DNA of 64,000 nt, from contig JAALGY010000037.1 in NCBI GenBank assembly GCA_032358165.1, positions 583,001-647,000 on the forward strand. Direction: 5' to 3'. The stretch's first letter is position 1, and each line of letters starts with the position of its first letter. Below the pieces are notes generated by a model that worked only from the letters and a program-made list of their open reading frames with translations, searched no databases and was not told the origin of the DNA. Below are positions 12,596 through 23,672 of this stretch, piece after piece. Position numbers and translations under genes: made by a program. Source of the stretch: Diplosphaera chodatii (lineage: Eukaryota; Chlorophyta; Trebouxiophyceae; Prasiolales; Stichococcaceae).

Positions 12596-13629
12596 CAGTG
12601 TCGCCTGTCACAGCAGCGCCCCATGCTCAATGCAGATCGACGCGCATTGGCACAGCACCACCGCCCGTGCAAAAGCTTCGGTGCACTCCAGCTGTGGCCC
12701 CGACGTGAGCCTGGGCTGAGTACTCTGCAGCTGCACCGACGTATGCGCGGCCCGGAGCTGCCGCACGATCAAGACAAGCCACGTCCCGCACGAGCGCCGT
12801 GAAAGCAACAGGATCTGTGCCGGACAGCGCTGAACTGAGCAGCCTGACGTGGCGACGCACGTGCCCTGAGCTTACTGCTTTTGGATCAGCCTGCGGCCCT
12901 GTTGCAAGCTCCACTTCGTGACGCACACATGGTTGAATGCATGCTCAGTGTCGACTCAACTCATACGCGGCGACGCCAACGGAGTGCACACATCTCCTCG
13001 TCTGGCAGTGTGCGTGCATGTTGCAGCTGAACGGTGAACATGGAGAGAGCAGGGGCTACATTGTTGCTCACCATGGCAACTTTCAGTTATCGGGCCAACA
13101 CATCATGGACACATCATGCACGCACCTATGTGGTGATCGGGCAAGCAGGATGTACATTTTCGTACCTGGCGCTGTGCAGTAGACCAATCATGCATGGGCC
13201 GAGCAAGTTGGCGCTCGGCACTTGAACCACCGCTACGCTGAATGCACAATACTTACAGGCTGTCAGAAAGACATCAGCCGACACAAGTGCGCCGCCACCA
13301 TGCTTTTGCATGCGGCGCGGCCGGCGCCAAGCTTTGGACACGGTTCGATACACACTGCTGCACCGTGATGAGGAGGGCGTCACACATGCAGCAGCAAAGT
13401 GCCCAGCGACCCCGAGGACGGGCGTCTGCTTCTGAGTCCTGGCCGAAATCCCGAGTACATGTGCGAACGGGCTACAGCCAGCTTGTAGCAATGCACAGTA
13501 ACTACAGGTCACAAAACACATTTGCACCTGTATAGTGCAATTCTTACACTCCTCAAAACCTCCGTCGGGCTGATCAGGCTATGAGATGTGCTGCACGACG
13601 CAACAACAGCTGAAACAGGCGATGCAGCG
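12596..13629. other. Intergenic, divergent region between KEA3 and MSH3
   Basis: About 1 kb that should hold the 5' ends and promoters of KEA3 (-) and MSH3 (+). Two minus-strand frames (12926-12627 and 12808-12608) could hold non-conserved 5' exons of KEA3, but no splice pair joins them convincingly. Confidence 0.3.
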
Positions 13630-16600
13630 ATGCAATCATCAGGCAAGAAGCAGCCAAAGCTGACATCCTTCTTCGGCAAGCGCACACAATCAGCCTCAGA
13701 CACTGTAGCCAAGCCACCAACGAAGCGGCCTGCATCCCAGGCTGTCGACTTGACAGAAGAGGAACCCCCTGCACAGCCTTCAAAGCGCGCAAAGCATGCG
13801 CCAAATGTCAGCCCTGCTGGGCCATCAGCGAACGGTCCCTTGCTGGCAGCTGTGCACGTCAATGCGGCCGTTGAAACAGCCAGTGCTCAGCCAGCCGCAA
13901 GCAGCAGGCGCAGTGCGCCAGTATCAGCAGCTGAGAAGAGCGCCAGGCATGCCAAGGCGCAGCGGAAACTGGCGCAGGAGGCGCCACGCCGCGGTCGCGA
14001 GCCGCAGAAGCCGCAGCCGATGACACCGCTGGAGAACCAGGTGGCGGATTGCAGCTGCACCGCCCTTTCACGCAGTGCAGTGGCGCCACCTGGTGGTCGA
14101 TCGGCATGGCATGTGCATGCTCCGACCGCAGGTCGCAGCGCTGAAGCGGCAGCACCCAGGCATCATGTTGCTGATTGAAGTGGGCTACAAGATGAGGCTC
14201 TTCGGTGACGACGCCGAGAATGCAGCAAATGTGCTTCATATATTTGCATACCAAGACCGCAATTTCCTCACTGCAGGTAAGTCAACAGCACGTCGCTGCT
14301 GACAGTGAACCTGCCTTCATTCGGTCGTACTGGCCTCGGCAGTTCTGAGTGACACATGGATTAATTCTTTTGCAGGTCTTCCTGTTTTCCGTTTGGGTGT
14401 GCATGTCCGTAGGCTTGTCGACGCCGGCTACAAGGCGAGATTTGGCAACTCAAATGGATGCAGACTGTGTCGTTGCAAGCAGTGTCCTGGGCATGATGCC
14501 ACCCTGACTGCGTCAGCAGGTTGGGATCGTGCGGCAGACCGAAACGGCAGCAATCAAGAAGGCCGAGGGCAGTCGAGGGACATTTGACAGGAAGCTGACT
14601 GCGGTGTACACCAGCGCCACACTCGAGGCGCGCATGCCTGACTTGGAAGGATGCCACCTGCCACGGCGCTGTCATGCATGGTTGCGTGCATTGTGCGCAG
14701 CTACATGTCAGGTGTTTGTCCCCTCGTTCCCGAAATTGCCGCGCATGCACGTGGTTTTGGCCTTACATGGGCAACACAGTGCCATGCGAGCGAGACATGG
14801 CGTGTTGATGCCAAGCGCAGGCGGGCAACGTCTTGGATGTGGGACAGCTTGGTAGCGAGCGCGGCGTCGGCGAGTGGACATCAGCAGGGCTGAACGCACA
14901 CCTGGTGGCTGTCGTGGAGGCGCAAGTGTGTGACTTGATCATTTCCACACCCACTCGCTTTCTCATCATCGAGGACAGTGTGCAGTGCTGCATGCTGATG
15001 TTGACGCAAGCCAGATGCATCGCCGATGTTCAACACCGGGCACTGCCTGTTGCAGCCGGCGGGAGCATCATCCGGCAATGCTGGCGTTGGCGCTGTGCAG
15101 CTGGGCCTGGTTGCCGTAGAGATGTCCACTGGGGACGTCCTCTACAGCGAGTTCTGGTGCATAGCCCAGCACGCAGCCATCAGCATCATGTATGCTATAA
15201 AGATGGCTCTGCATGTACACCAAGTGCCAGCCGGACCCCTTGCCATACATCAGAGCCTGCGCCACTTGTGGCCAGTGCCTGCATCTGCTTGAGGTAAATG
15301 CATGTGCACACCAGGGACAATGCGATGCGCACCGAGCTGGAGACGCAGCTGCTGTTCTGCGCGCCGCGGGAGCTGCTGCTGGTGGGGGAGCTGTCCTCCC
15401 GCACCCGCAAGCTGCTGGACGGCTACGCTGCGCCCGCATCCGGGGTCCTGTCGGAGGCCGTTGACAGGTACGCCGCTGGACAGGAGGCTGCACAGCTGAA
15501 CGTTGCGCTTGCTTGCTGGGGTCTGTTGCTGGCTCACTGAGCTCGCTTCGTCATGTCTGCAGGACTCATGGTGCTGGCGGTGCCCAAGTCGTGCTTGAAT
15601 CCTTCTTTCTGGCGTCAGGTGGGCTACCATGGGTGTATCACAGACTGAAGCGCAGCGGAACTTGATCATATTTTCAAGCATCTACAGAGTGCATGCCACT
15701 ACGTCAGGCGTGGGCACACGCGACACTGCGGTGGAGGCAGTGCGGCAGCTGCCAGACCTGCCTGCCGTGGCGCTGGCCCACGTGGTGGACTACTTGCGCT
15801 CCTTTCAAAGCGAGGGCGTACTGCAGCAGGTGAGCGCAAGCTTTGCATGTGCCGTGCATGGGCGTGTGTGAGTGCAGGCAGGCCTGCATTGATTCACTCA
15901 GCGCAGGTGGTTGCCATTGCAAACTCTACTTGGTCCCAACCGGTGTTGATTACTATTGTGCTTCTCACTAACTACAGTGCGCGGCTTTCCGGCCATTCCA
16001 AGATGCCCGCTGTATGGCGCTCTCGCCCAATGCGCTCCGCCAGCTGGAGGTGATTACAGCATCCCTGTACTTTGACAGTGTGTCTCATCACAGGATGAGG
16101 AGCATGGTACTCTGTCTTGGCTTTTCCGTACCAGCAATCGATGCACCTGATGGTGATGCCCGCAGATCCTGCGCAACGATGACAATGGCGCGGAGAAGGG
16201 CAGCCTTGTGTGGCTCCTGGACAGCTGCACCACAAAATTTGGCGGGCGGCTGCTGCGCGACTGGGTTGTACACCCCCTTGTGCAGCACGCTGCTATCCTA
16301 GAGCGTCAGGACGCTGTGCAGCAGCTCCTCGAAGCGCGGCAATCAGGTCCGCACCTCAGAGCTGCCACTGTTTCGCTTGTCACGCTGCGCTCACTGCTGC
16401 TTTGGCTGCATCACAACGGTGTTATAGTCGAGTGCCTTGCATTTTCTTGACAGGAATAATTGAATAGCGCACTGTGATCTGCAGGCGGCCCAGAGGTGCT
16501 GGTACAAGTACCCAATGCCCTGAAAGGGCTGCCGGATTTGGAGCGTGGGCTCATGCGCATCCTGCACCGTACAAGCCACCCTGCAGAGCTTGCCGGCACA

Positions 16601-19600
16601 CTGCAGGTGATCTCTTCGTGCTAGTTGCATAGAGCAGGCAGTTCATGCCCTAGCAAGGAAACTGTGTGAAACCATCTGTAAACTCTGAGGTCAACTGGTT
16701 TCAGGCGCTCGCCTCAACTGGCGCTGCCCTCAGCAACAAAAGGGCCAGCCACGGCAATCTGGTTACAGCCAGCCCGCTTTTGCAGCGGTTGCTCAGCGAT
16801 GTCACCTCCCCTGAGGTGAATCCAAGACAGCGGATTGATGCACTTCTGGCTGTAGGAAAGTGGGCAGTCCAGCCTGAACTGCAATGCTTGCTTAATTGGC
16901 ACAGGAACCCGTCTGCAACACATCTGGGTATGCGCAGGTGGCTCGCATTGCAGACCATGTGCTGAGTGTTCTGGACGAAGAAGCGGCCCGCGACAATGAC
17001 AAGCTGCACCTGTTCACTGATGCGCAGCAATTTCCAGATGTATTCCAGAAGGTTTGCAAATACGACTCAGACGCTGCTGACACATTGTGCCACATGCTGC
17101 CGCAGCTGCCCATTAGATGGGTTTCTCATCTCGACCTGCAGCCAGGTGACAAGTTATGTCATGGCCATGCGCTAGGCAGAAGCACTGGCAGAGGCAGAAG
17201 CCACGCTGGAGCGGCTCCTGCCAGATCTCAGGAGACGCCTGCGGTTGCCATCCCTGCAATATGTGCATCCTGCTAACCAAGGGGTAGGGTGCTCCAACCT
17301 GTTCGGCGTGTGTGCTCAACGTGCTGGAAGTGGTGTTCACGGCCGGGCTCATTTGCTCATGCGTGCCTGTAGGATGGCTTCCTGGTTGAGGTACCGTCTG
17401 GCCGTAAGGACATTCCCAGAGTGAGCCCGTGTACAGTTCTGTCTGCTCTGCTATGCTCTGCTGTCTGCACTCGCCTGGGCCTCAGCGCAACAGGGTCAAA
17501 GAGCAAGGCGGAAGCAGCATGTTGACTTCCTGCAGGATTGGCAGCTGGTCAGCAGCACGAAGGCAGTGAGACGGTACTACCCGCCTGAGGTCCGTGCTGC
17601 CGTCACAGAGCTGCTCATTTCGCGAGAGCGCCACCAGGTGGCCTTTGTGGCATGGACCCCACAATGAGTGCTGCCTCCAGAGCTTGCAGTTACACTTGCG
17701 GCTTGTTGCTCGGAAGTTGCACTTGCGCACCCTTGCAGGCACAACGTGTGTGCGCACCCTTGCAGGCAGCATGTGACACGGCATGGCTCGAGTTCCAGGA
17801 GTCGTTGAACGAGCACTATGTGCCGCTACGGAGCGCAGTGCGCAGCCTGGCCGCCCTGGATGCCCTGCAGTCCCTGGCATTGGTGTCGTCAAACCAGGGG
17901 TATGCTCATGTAGTGACGCAGCAGCGGCATCAGTGCTGGTCCACGGGCAAGCCGTGGCACGTGAAGCTTGCACGATGATCACGCTTCATGCACTGCCCTG
18001 CAGGTACATCAGACCGGAGGTGGTGGACACTGAGGATGGTGCTGAGCCTCAGGTGGAGTTTGCAGCTCTTGCTGTCCTGCATTGCCGTGCACTGCACAGC
18101 ATGCATATCTGAGCGGGCGGATCAGGCGGTCCAGACCATCAAACGTGTTGCCGGCCCTGCAGGTGCACATTGTGGACGGGCGCCACCCTGTGCTGGAGTC
18201 GCTGCGGGGCAACATGGTGCCGAACGATGTGCACCTAGCTGCTTCCGGCCCTCGTGTGCAGATCATCACTGGCCCAAACATGGGCGGTGAGCTTTGCACA
18301 GCATCGCAACACGTTGAAGATGTCACAGACTGCATCCTGCAATTGACACCCGAGCTTACCTGTGAGTGCCTCCTGTGTGTGCAGTATGGTCGACCAAGGC
18401 TGCTGATGTGCTTGTGCTGACCGTGCCGCTTGCCTTTACATGCAGGCAAGTCCTGCTACATCAGGCAGGTGGCGCTCATTGCGATCATGGCGCAGATCGG
18501 GTGCTTCGTTCCAGCCACATCAGCCCGGCTGCACGTCACGGACGCCATCTTCACGAGGATGGGCGCCTCTGACTCCCTGGCCCAAGGCAGGGTCCAGAAG
18601 GAGCTGAGTTGCTGCAGCTTGCACCTGTTGCATGTTTGTGATCCAATGAAATTAGTAACCTGGAAAGTAATATGACATTGGATACATGCACGCAGCTTCC
18701 AGCATGTCTACTATGTGACGCAGGGCGGTCAACATTTCTGGAGGAGCTGCTGGAGACGTCCAACATCCTGGCCAAGGCCACGCCGCGGTCGCTGGTGGTG
18801 CTGGACGAGCTCGGGCGCGGCACGTCCACCCACGATGGTGTCGCCATCGCCGCAGTGGGTTGTGGTTGCGGCTTGTCCTGCAGCTGGTCCCCAGCTGCCT
18901 GCCTTTATCAGGAGCCCGTGCTGCGCGAGTGCTGCAACTTCTCGTGTCTGTTCACCATTGCTGCTGTGGTGTGCGCAGGCCACAATCGAGCACATCCTGC
19001 TGGAGACGAAGGCCTTGACCCTGTTCGTCACACACTACCCGCAGGCATGCAACTGCCCGTGCCACCTGCAGATCTGCGCGTGCTGGTGGCCCATACATGT
19101 GTACAGCAACTAGCCTATGCAAGCATCATCTGAAGGTGGTGCAGCTTTTTCACATGCATGACCCTGTGCATTGTGACTCAACCTGGGCTGCTATGCGCAG
19201 GTGGCGGTGCTTCAGGGACAGCACCCAGCGCTCGTGGCATGCGGCTACATGGCATTTGTGCAGGATGCAGCGGTGGATCTCGGTGTGGCCGCAGCTGGCG
19301 CCGAGCGTGCAGCTGAGCAGTCCAACAGCCAGCAGCATGGCAGCCAGCCGCCCAGCAGCCAGGGCGCGGTGGCGGCAGAGGGCCGGATGTCGGCAGACGG
19401 CACCGTATACATCCCCAGGTGGCAGCCGCTTGCAGTATCTTGACCGCGAGCTGCAGGCGCTTTGGCTGTGTGTGTGCCGTAACCCAACTGCGCTGATATG
19501 TCTGTGTGACCTTGTAGCTCCTGTAGCAACTGTGGCTGATGTTGTCGGACGTGATGCAGGATCACGTTCTTGTTCAAGCTGACGCCTGGTGTGGCAGAGG

Positions 19601-20029
19601 CTTCATTCGGCCTGAATGTGGCACGCTTAGCCCAGATGCCAGAGGTGGTCGTGCAGCGGGCTGCTGCTAAGGCTGCCGAGTGGACCGCGCAGCACAGGTT
19701 GCTTGTCCTGCGCTTCCTGTTTTTCTTGCAATGCACTGGTGACAATCACGGAGCTCTGCTCTGTGCGTCTCATTCGATGAGGCTGCTTGTCTGCATGAGC
19801 GCTGACTGAGGTGCAAGTCCTTGTGCTGCTCTGCAGTGGTGAGCCTGGGACCGCAGATGGTGTCACCAACACAGCGCAACCTGCAGATGACAGCGTTGAC
19901 GCTGCAGCAGGCGCTCTGGTTGCACGCATCGAGAAGCTGACCAGCACCGCTACCCCAGACAGTGATGCTGAAGCTGCCCTCAGAGATCTGCAGCTGCAAG
20001 CAGCTGCGCTGCTGACAGCCGCCCAATGA
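13630..20029 (+). CDS. MSH3: DNA mismatch repair protein MSH3
   Basis: MutS homologue that pairs with MSH2 (MutS-beta) to bind insertion/deletion loops in the nucleus. I resolve 25 exons that stay in phase, about 1091 aa: 13630-14040, 14132-14276, 14376-14434, 14520-14627, 14821-14925, 15056-15156, 15315-15467, 15688-15829, 15978-16049, 16166-16346, 16485-16606, 16705-16815, 16938-17051, 17176-17283, 17373-17420, 17536-17637, 17766-17899, 18004-18052, 18163-18286, 18446-18586, 18724-18854, 18979-19044, 19201-19418, 19560-19697 and 19837-20029. The N-terminus carries a PCNA-binding PIP box (QPKLTSFF). MutS domain I shows [11 protein letters not shown]. Walker A is GPNMGGKS (about residue 791) and Walker B is [17 protein letters not shown]. 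The late FVTHYP is also present. Four introns use GC donors. The ATG at 13630 was chosen over 13588 because it puts the PIP box at the N-terminus, as in other MSH3 proteins. Confidence 0.95.
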
Positions 20030-20266
20030 TGGCATACGCATGGCGGATGCAACATACAGAAGGACTGATAGAATTTCACATCGATGAAACGCAGCCTTGT
20101 CTGACAGTGTAGCTCTAATTTCCGTCCTGATAGGCCTTGGTCGTTTGATGTGTCGGCAATTCCAAGCTGGGAAGCAACCTAATCATCTCAATATTATAGC
20201 ATATTTTGCAGCGCTTGCTGTTCCTGGCGGTATGCAATCAAGCCGCACTGTCAGAGTTTACGAGCC

Positions 20267-20741
20267 TCATGACCTCGATCGTGCTGCAAGGAGGAAACAA
20301 TAAGCAATGCAAGGCCCCAGTATCATTGTAAGCGCCAGCCCAAGGTTGTGCGAGAATGGGATGTCACCCAGCAGTAGCTCCCCATATTTTACCACGGCGG
20401 CTCCTGCAGTTGTACGGCAAGCGAACAGTACCGTGAAGTTGTGGTGGCAAGGGACATCACTACTTGGACTGACCTTGCTTGCACAAGCCTGACGGCAACT
20501 ATATGTTACTGCAAGACAACCAATGCATGCAAGCAGGCATAGCACCTGCAAACGACACGGCGACCAGCCTCAGGACGAAAACCCCCTCGCTGTAGTTGGG
20601 CTTCTCTGGCTCGTTGTCGGCTGCTTCAGGCTGCTGATTCTGCTGTGCACGGGCTGCGGTGAGTTGCCGCTGTCGCGCCTTCCTCCCTGCATGCATTTGT
20701 GTACCATCATCTCTGGACTCGCGCCCATCAGATGCTAGCAT
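20267..20741 (-). CDS. Small two-helix membrane protein, possibly plastid (unrecognised)
   Basis: Two minus-strand exons are supported: a 5' exon ending at 20546 (TCGTTTGCAG|GTGCTA) and a last exon 20403-20267. The joined C-terminus contains EKPNYSEGVFVLRLVAVSFAG, a conserved-looking AAVVKYGELLLGDIPF loop and a second hydrophobic helix ALTMILGPCIAYCFLLA before a basic tail. This resembles small plastid membrane proteins of plants and algae, but I do not recognise the family. The 5' end is uncertain. An ATG at 20741 gives a polar N-terminus, whereas an acceptor at 20686 (TGCATGCAG) suggests that a transit-peptide exon lies further upstream. Confidence 0.5.
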
Positions 20742-21479
20742 GCGCTACAGTGTTGCCGATCAAGAAAGGGTTTACCTGCGAGTTGTCTCACCGGCAAAGC
20801 CCCTAAAATTGCTGTAGCATGTCTTCTATGGCCGCACCTACTGCCTGCGCATTGAATGGACGAACATCGCACAAAATCTTGAATAACGCTCTTGATCGCA
20901 TCCGGGTGAAGCAATTACCTGAATGACGCTGCTTTGTCTGCAAGTGATGTGACGAGGGGCGTTGCGCTGCCAATCTAGGACCACTGCATGTCTGTGCGGT
21001 GCGGCAGGTTGCACACAGCTGATTGTTGTGCGCATACAAGACCTGCATGGCTGGCTGTGTTGACGATGGTGGTTTTGCCACCGCGGGCCGATGAGCGTTG
21101 GGTTGTCTGAGTGAGTGCATGCGCGAAGCCGTGATGCATGATCAAAGGTGCACGTGACCTGCCAGCTCACAGACCATGTATGAAAATAACCACTGGTCCA
21201 CTGCATAGATGTAACGACCTTCAGCGTGCGACATAACACGGTGGGTTGCAAGCGGACAAGAGTACTAGAGCAGCGCTCCGCGTCGCTCTCAGATGCAGAA
21301 TCAACTTCATAGTTTCAACTTTCAAGTGCAGCTGTCGCCTCATCACATATACTGTGGCAAACGCATCTACATGGCCTCGCCGTACACACTGCTACAGCGA
21401 AGAGTTGCTACATCCCACCTAGCATAGATGGCCAGCCACTGAGCAGGCTGGAAATTTCATTTTGGCTGTGCCGCATTTG
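20742..21479. other. Intergenic, divergent region
   Basis: Separates the small membrane protein (-) from XRCC3 (+). It may hold an unresolved 5' exon of the minus-strand gene (an open frame at 21120-20803 is basic and Ser/Thr-rich). No other feature was seen. Confidence 0.3.
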
Positions 21480-23537
21480 ATGCCACCATGGCGCACAGCA
21501 CAGGACAGGAGCCCACTTGGCCAGCATGTCAAAGCACCGCAGGCCAGATCCGTCAGGCAAGCGTACAGGCAGAAGCTGACTCTCGGCTGTCCGGTGCTGG
21601 ATCGGTGCCTGGGCGGCGGCATCCCCTGCGGCATCATCACCGAGCTCACAGGTGAGAACTGCACATGTGTGCAACGTACTGGAGAGTGGGTGTCAAGCCA
21701 AAAGTGGTGCCACATGTTGCACTTGCACTGCCAATGATCTGATCGCATGCAGGCGAGGCGTCTGCTGGCAAGTCCAACATGTGCCTGCAGCTGCTGCTCA
21801 ATGCGCAGCTCCCGCTGGCGCAAGGCGGCTTCGACGGCAGAGCCATGTGAGCCGACAGACCACTCACTTGACCAGTAATCGAGGCCAGGGCAGTGACGCA
21901 TCCACAATATCACCTGAGCACCAGCGTGTTGTCACCGAGTCGATATGACTGCAGGTACATCTACACAGAGGGCAACCCCCCGCTGGCGCGGCTTCAGACC
22001 ATGGCAGAAGAACGCAGGTGTGTGCCGCTGGTGCCAGACCCCACGGACAAGTGCATTGTTGCACCCGCAAAGAGTCGTGCCAGCACTGCTGAGTTTTGGC
22101 CCAAACAGGCGTCCAGATGCCCTGAACTTCATCTCCGTGGCGCACAATGGCTGCGACGACGGGCGGTCCCTCCTGGACATGCTGCTGCAGGTGGGTGCTG
22201 GCTGGTGTTGCCTGCCTGCATAGCCTTGCAGGTCGCTGGTCCAGGGACACATGCTTTGAGGGTGTGCTGCGCGGATATATCGTGCAGGCTGAGTCCCTGC
22301 TGGCGACGCACTCTGAGAAGCGCATCCGCCTGCTGGTGGTGGATTCCATTGCCGCACCATTCCGGGATGTCGGCGACAACCCAGGAGTGCAGCAGTATGC
22401 GCACCGCAGCAGCCTGTTCTTCCAGGTGCTGCCATCAGCTTTGGAGCGAGTTGGAGGCCGCCTGAGGCATTACCTTGATAACATCTGCAACCAACTGGTT
22501 GTGGCATGTGATGGCAGCTGCTCCTCGGAGGCCTAGCGCCCGACCTGCTGCTGTGCAGTGCAGATTGCAGCACTCCTGAACCGCTATGCAGACGCATACA
22601 ACTTGGCGGTGGTGGTGACCAACCAGGTGTCCGACTTCTTTGAGGACGCGAATGACGCCGCCAACCGCAAGGCAAGCTCATGTGCAGCCAGAGTGCACAG
22701 TCAGAGCGACAAACATGCCTCTGGCAACAGCATATATCGCCCAGCTGTCGATGCAGCGTGCGATCTGACGGCTGGTGACGGCAGAGTGCAAGCCCTGTGA
22801 TGCAGGCATGCGCAACGGCGGGGCTGAGCCTCTGGTCGGACGGGCGGCAGGTGCTGCCGGCGCTGGGCCTCGCCTGGTCCAGCTGCATAGGGCAGCGCCT
22901 GTTCCTGGCGCGCGTGCAGCGGCCCGACCCCGCCGGCGGCACCCTGCGCCAGCTGCGCATCGTCTACAGCCCCTTCCTGCCGCAGGTGCCGTTCAATTTC
23001 ATGAGCCAGGGGGCTGCAAAATCTCACTGGCAGCACCAACATGAGTGCACATCAATGTGCTTCCTGTGGTAAAGCGGCTGATGTGGATGCGACTATGTAA
23101 ATGCTGCTGTGCAGCGCGACTGCTACTACATGGTGGAGAGGGCCGGCATCCGGGGCCTGCGCAGCCAGGACGTCCAGCAGTGGGATGCAGCAGCCGGCAG
23201 CATGGCCAGCGGTGCAGCGGCAGTTGAGCAGCACGGTCACCCTGGCCATCCAGCAGCAGGCAGGCCGATTGGGCCTGGGGCGGCTGGGGTGCCGCCCGTC
23301 GACCCAGACCCAGTTGGGGCATGTGTCTTGGCGGAGCTGCCACAGAACCAGCTTCGGGGACAGTCAGGGGCCGACGCCGGGAGCCCAGGTCCAGCCACAG
23401 CTGGCAGCTTGCCATGCATGTCCAGGGTGGAGCAGCATGCGGTGCTGACTGCGTGGCAGTGTGGCGAAGCTGCCGCTGCAGGTGGGACCGACACGACAGG
23501 CCAGCATGCCAGAATGGCATCGAATGCACCTGTCTAG
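21480..23537 (+). CDS. XRCC3: DNA repair protein XRCC3 (RAD51 paralogue)
   Basis: RAD51-family ATPase of homologous recombination; acts with RAD51C in the nucleus. Eight exons in phase: 21480-21651, 21753-21846, 21955-22017, 22109-22190, 22288-22425, 22564-22671, 22806-22985 and 23115-23537, giving 419 aa. The family opening LTLGCPVLDRCLGGGIPCG is followed by Walker A (GEASAGKS, about 58-65), YIYTEGNPPLARL, Walker B (LLVVDS, about 151-156) and AVVVTNQVSDFF, then GLAWSSCIGQRLFLARV. A short N-terminus lacking the helix-hairpin-helix is known in plant XRCC3. The sixth intron is GC-AG (CGCAAG|GCAAGC). The last exon adds about 115 Gly/Pro/Ala-rich residues beyond the usual end (CYYMVERAGIRGL), so the protein is about 100 residues longer than plant XRCC3. 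Confidence 0.9.
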
Positions 23538-23672
23538 CGGACAACCTTACAGATGAGCTGCATGCATGCTGTACACTATGCATTCTGCTTCACACTTCCG
23601 TGACAAAGTGACAGTACGGCAATACACAACATTGTTGTACATAGAAACTCAAGTGGGGCAGATGAAGCAGAT

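Noticed and set aside
12608..12926. Minus-strand frames as 5' coding exons of KEA3
   Set aside because: No donor/acceptor pair links them in phase to 12595-12099, and the composition is not clearly transit-peptide-like.
15907..15932. A mini-exon in MSH3 (VVAIANST)
   Set aside because: Direct splicing of 15829 to 15978 is already in phase and gives the conserved [20 protein letters not shown].
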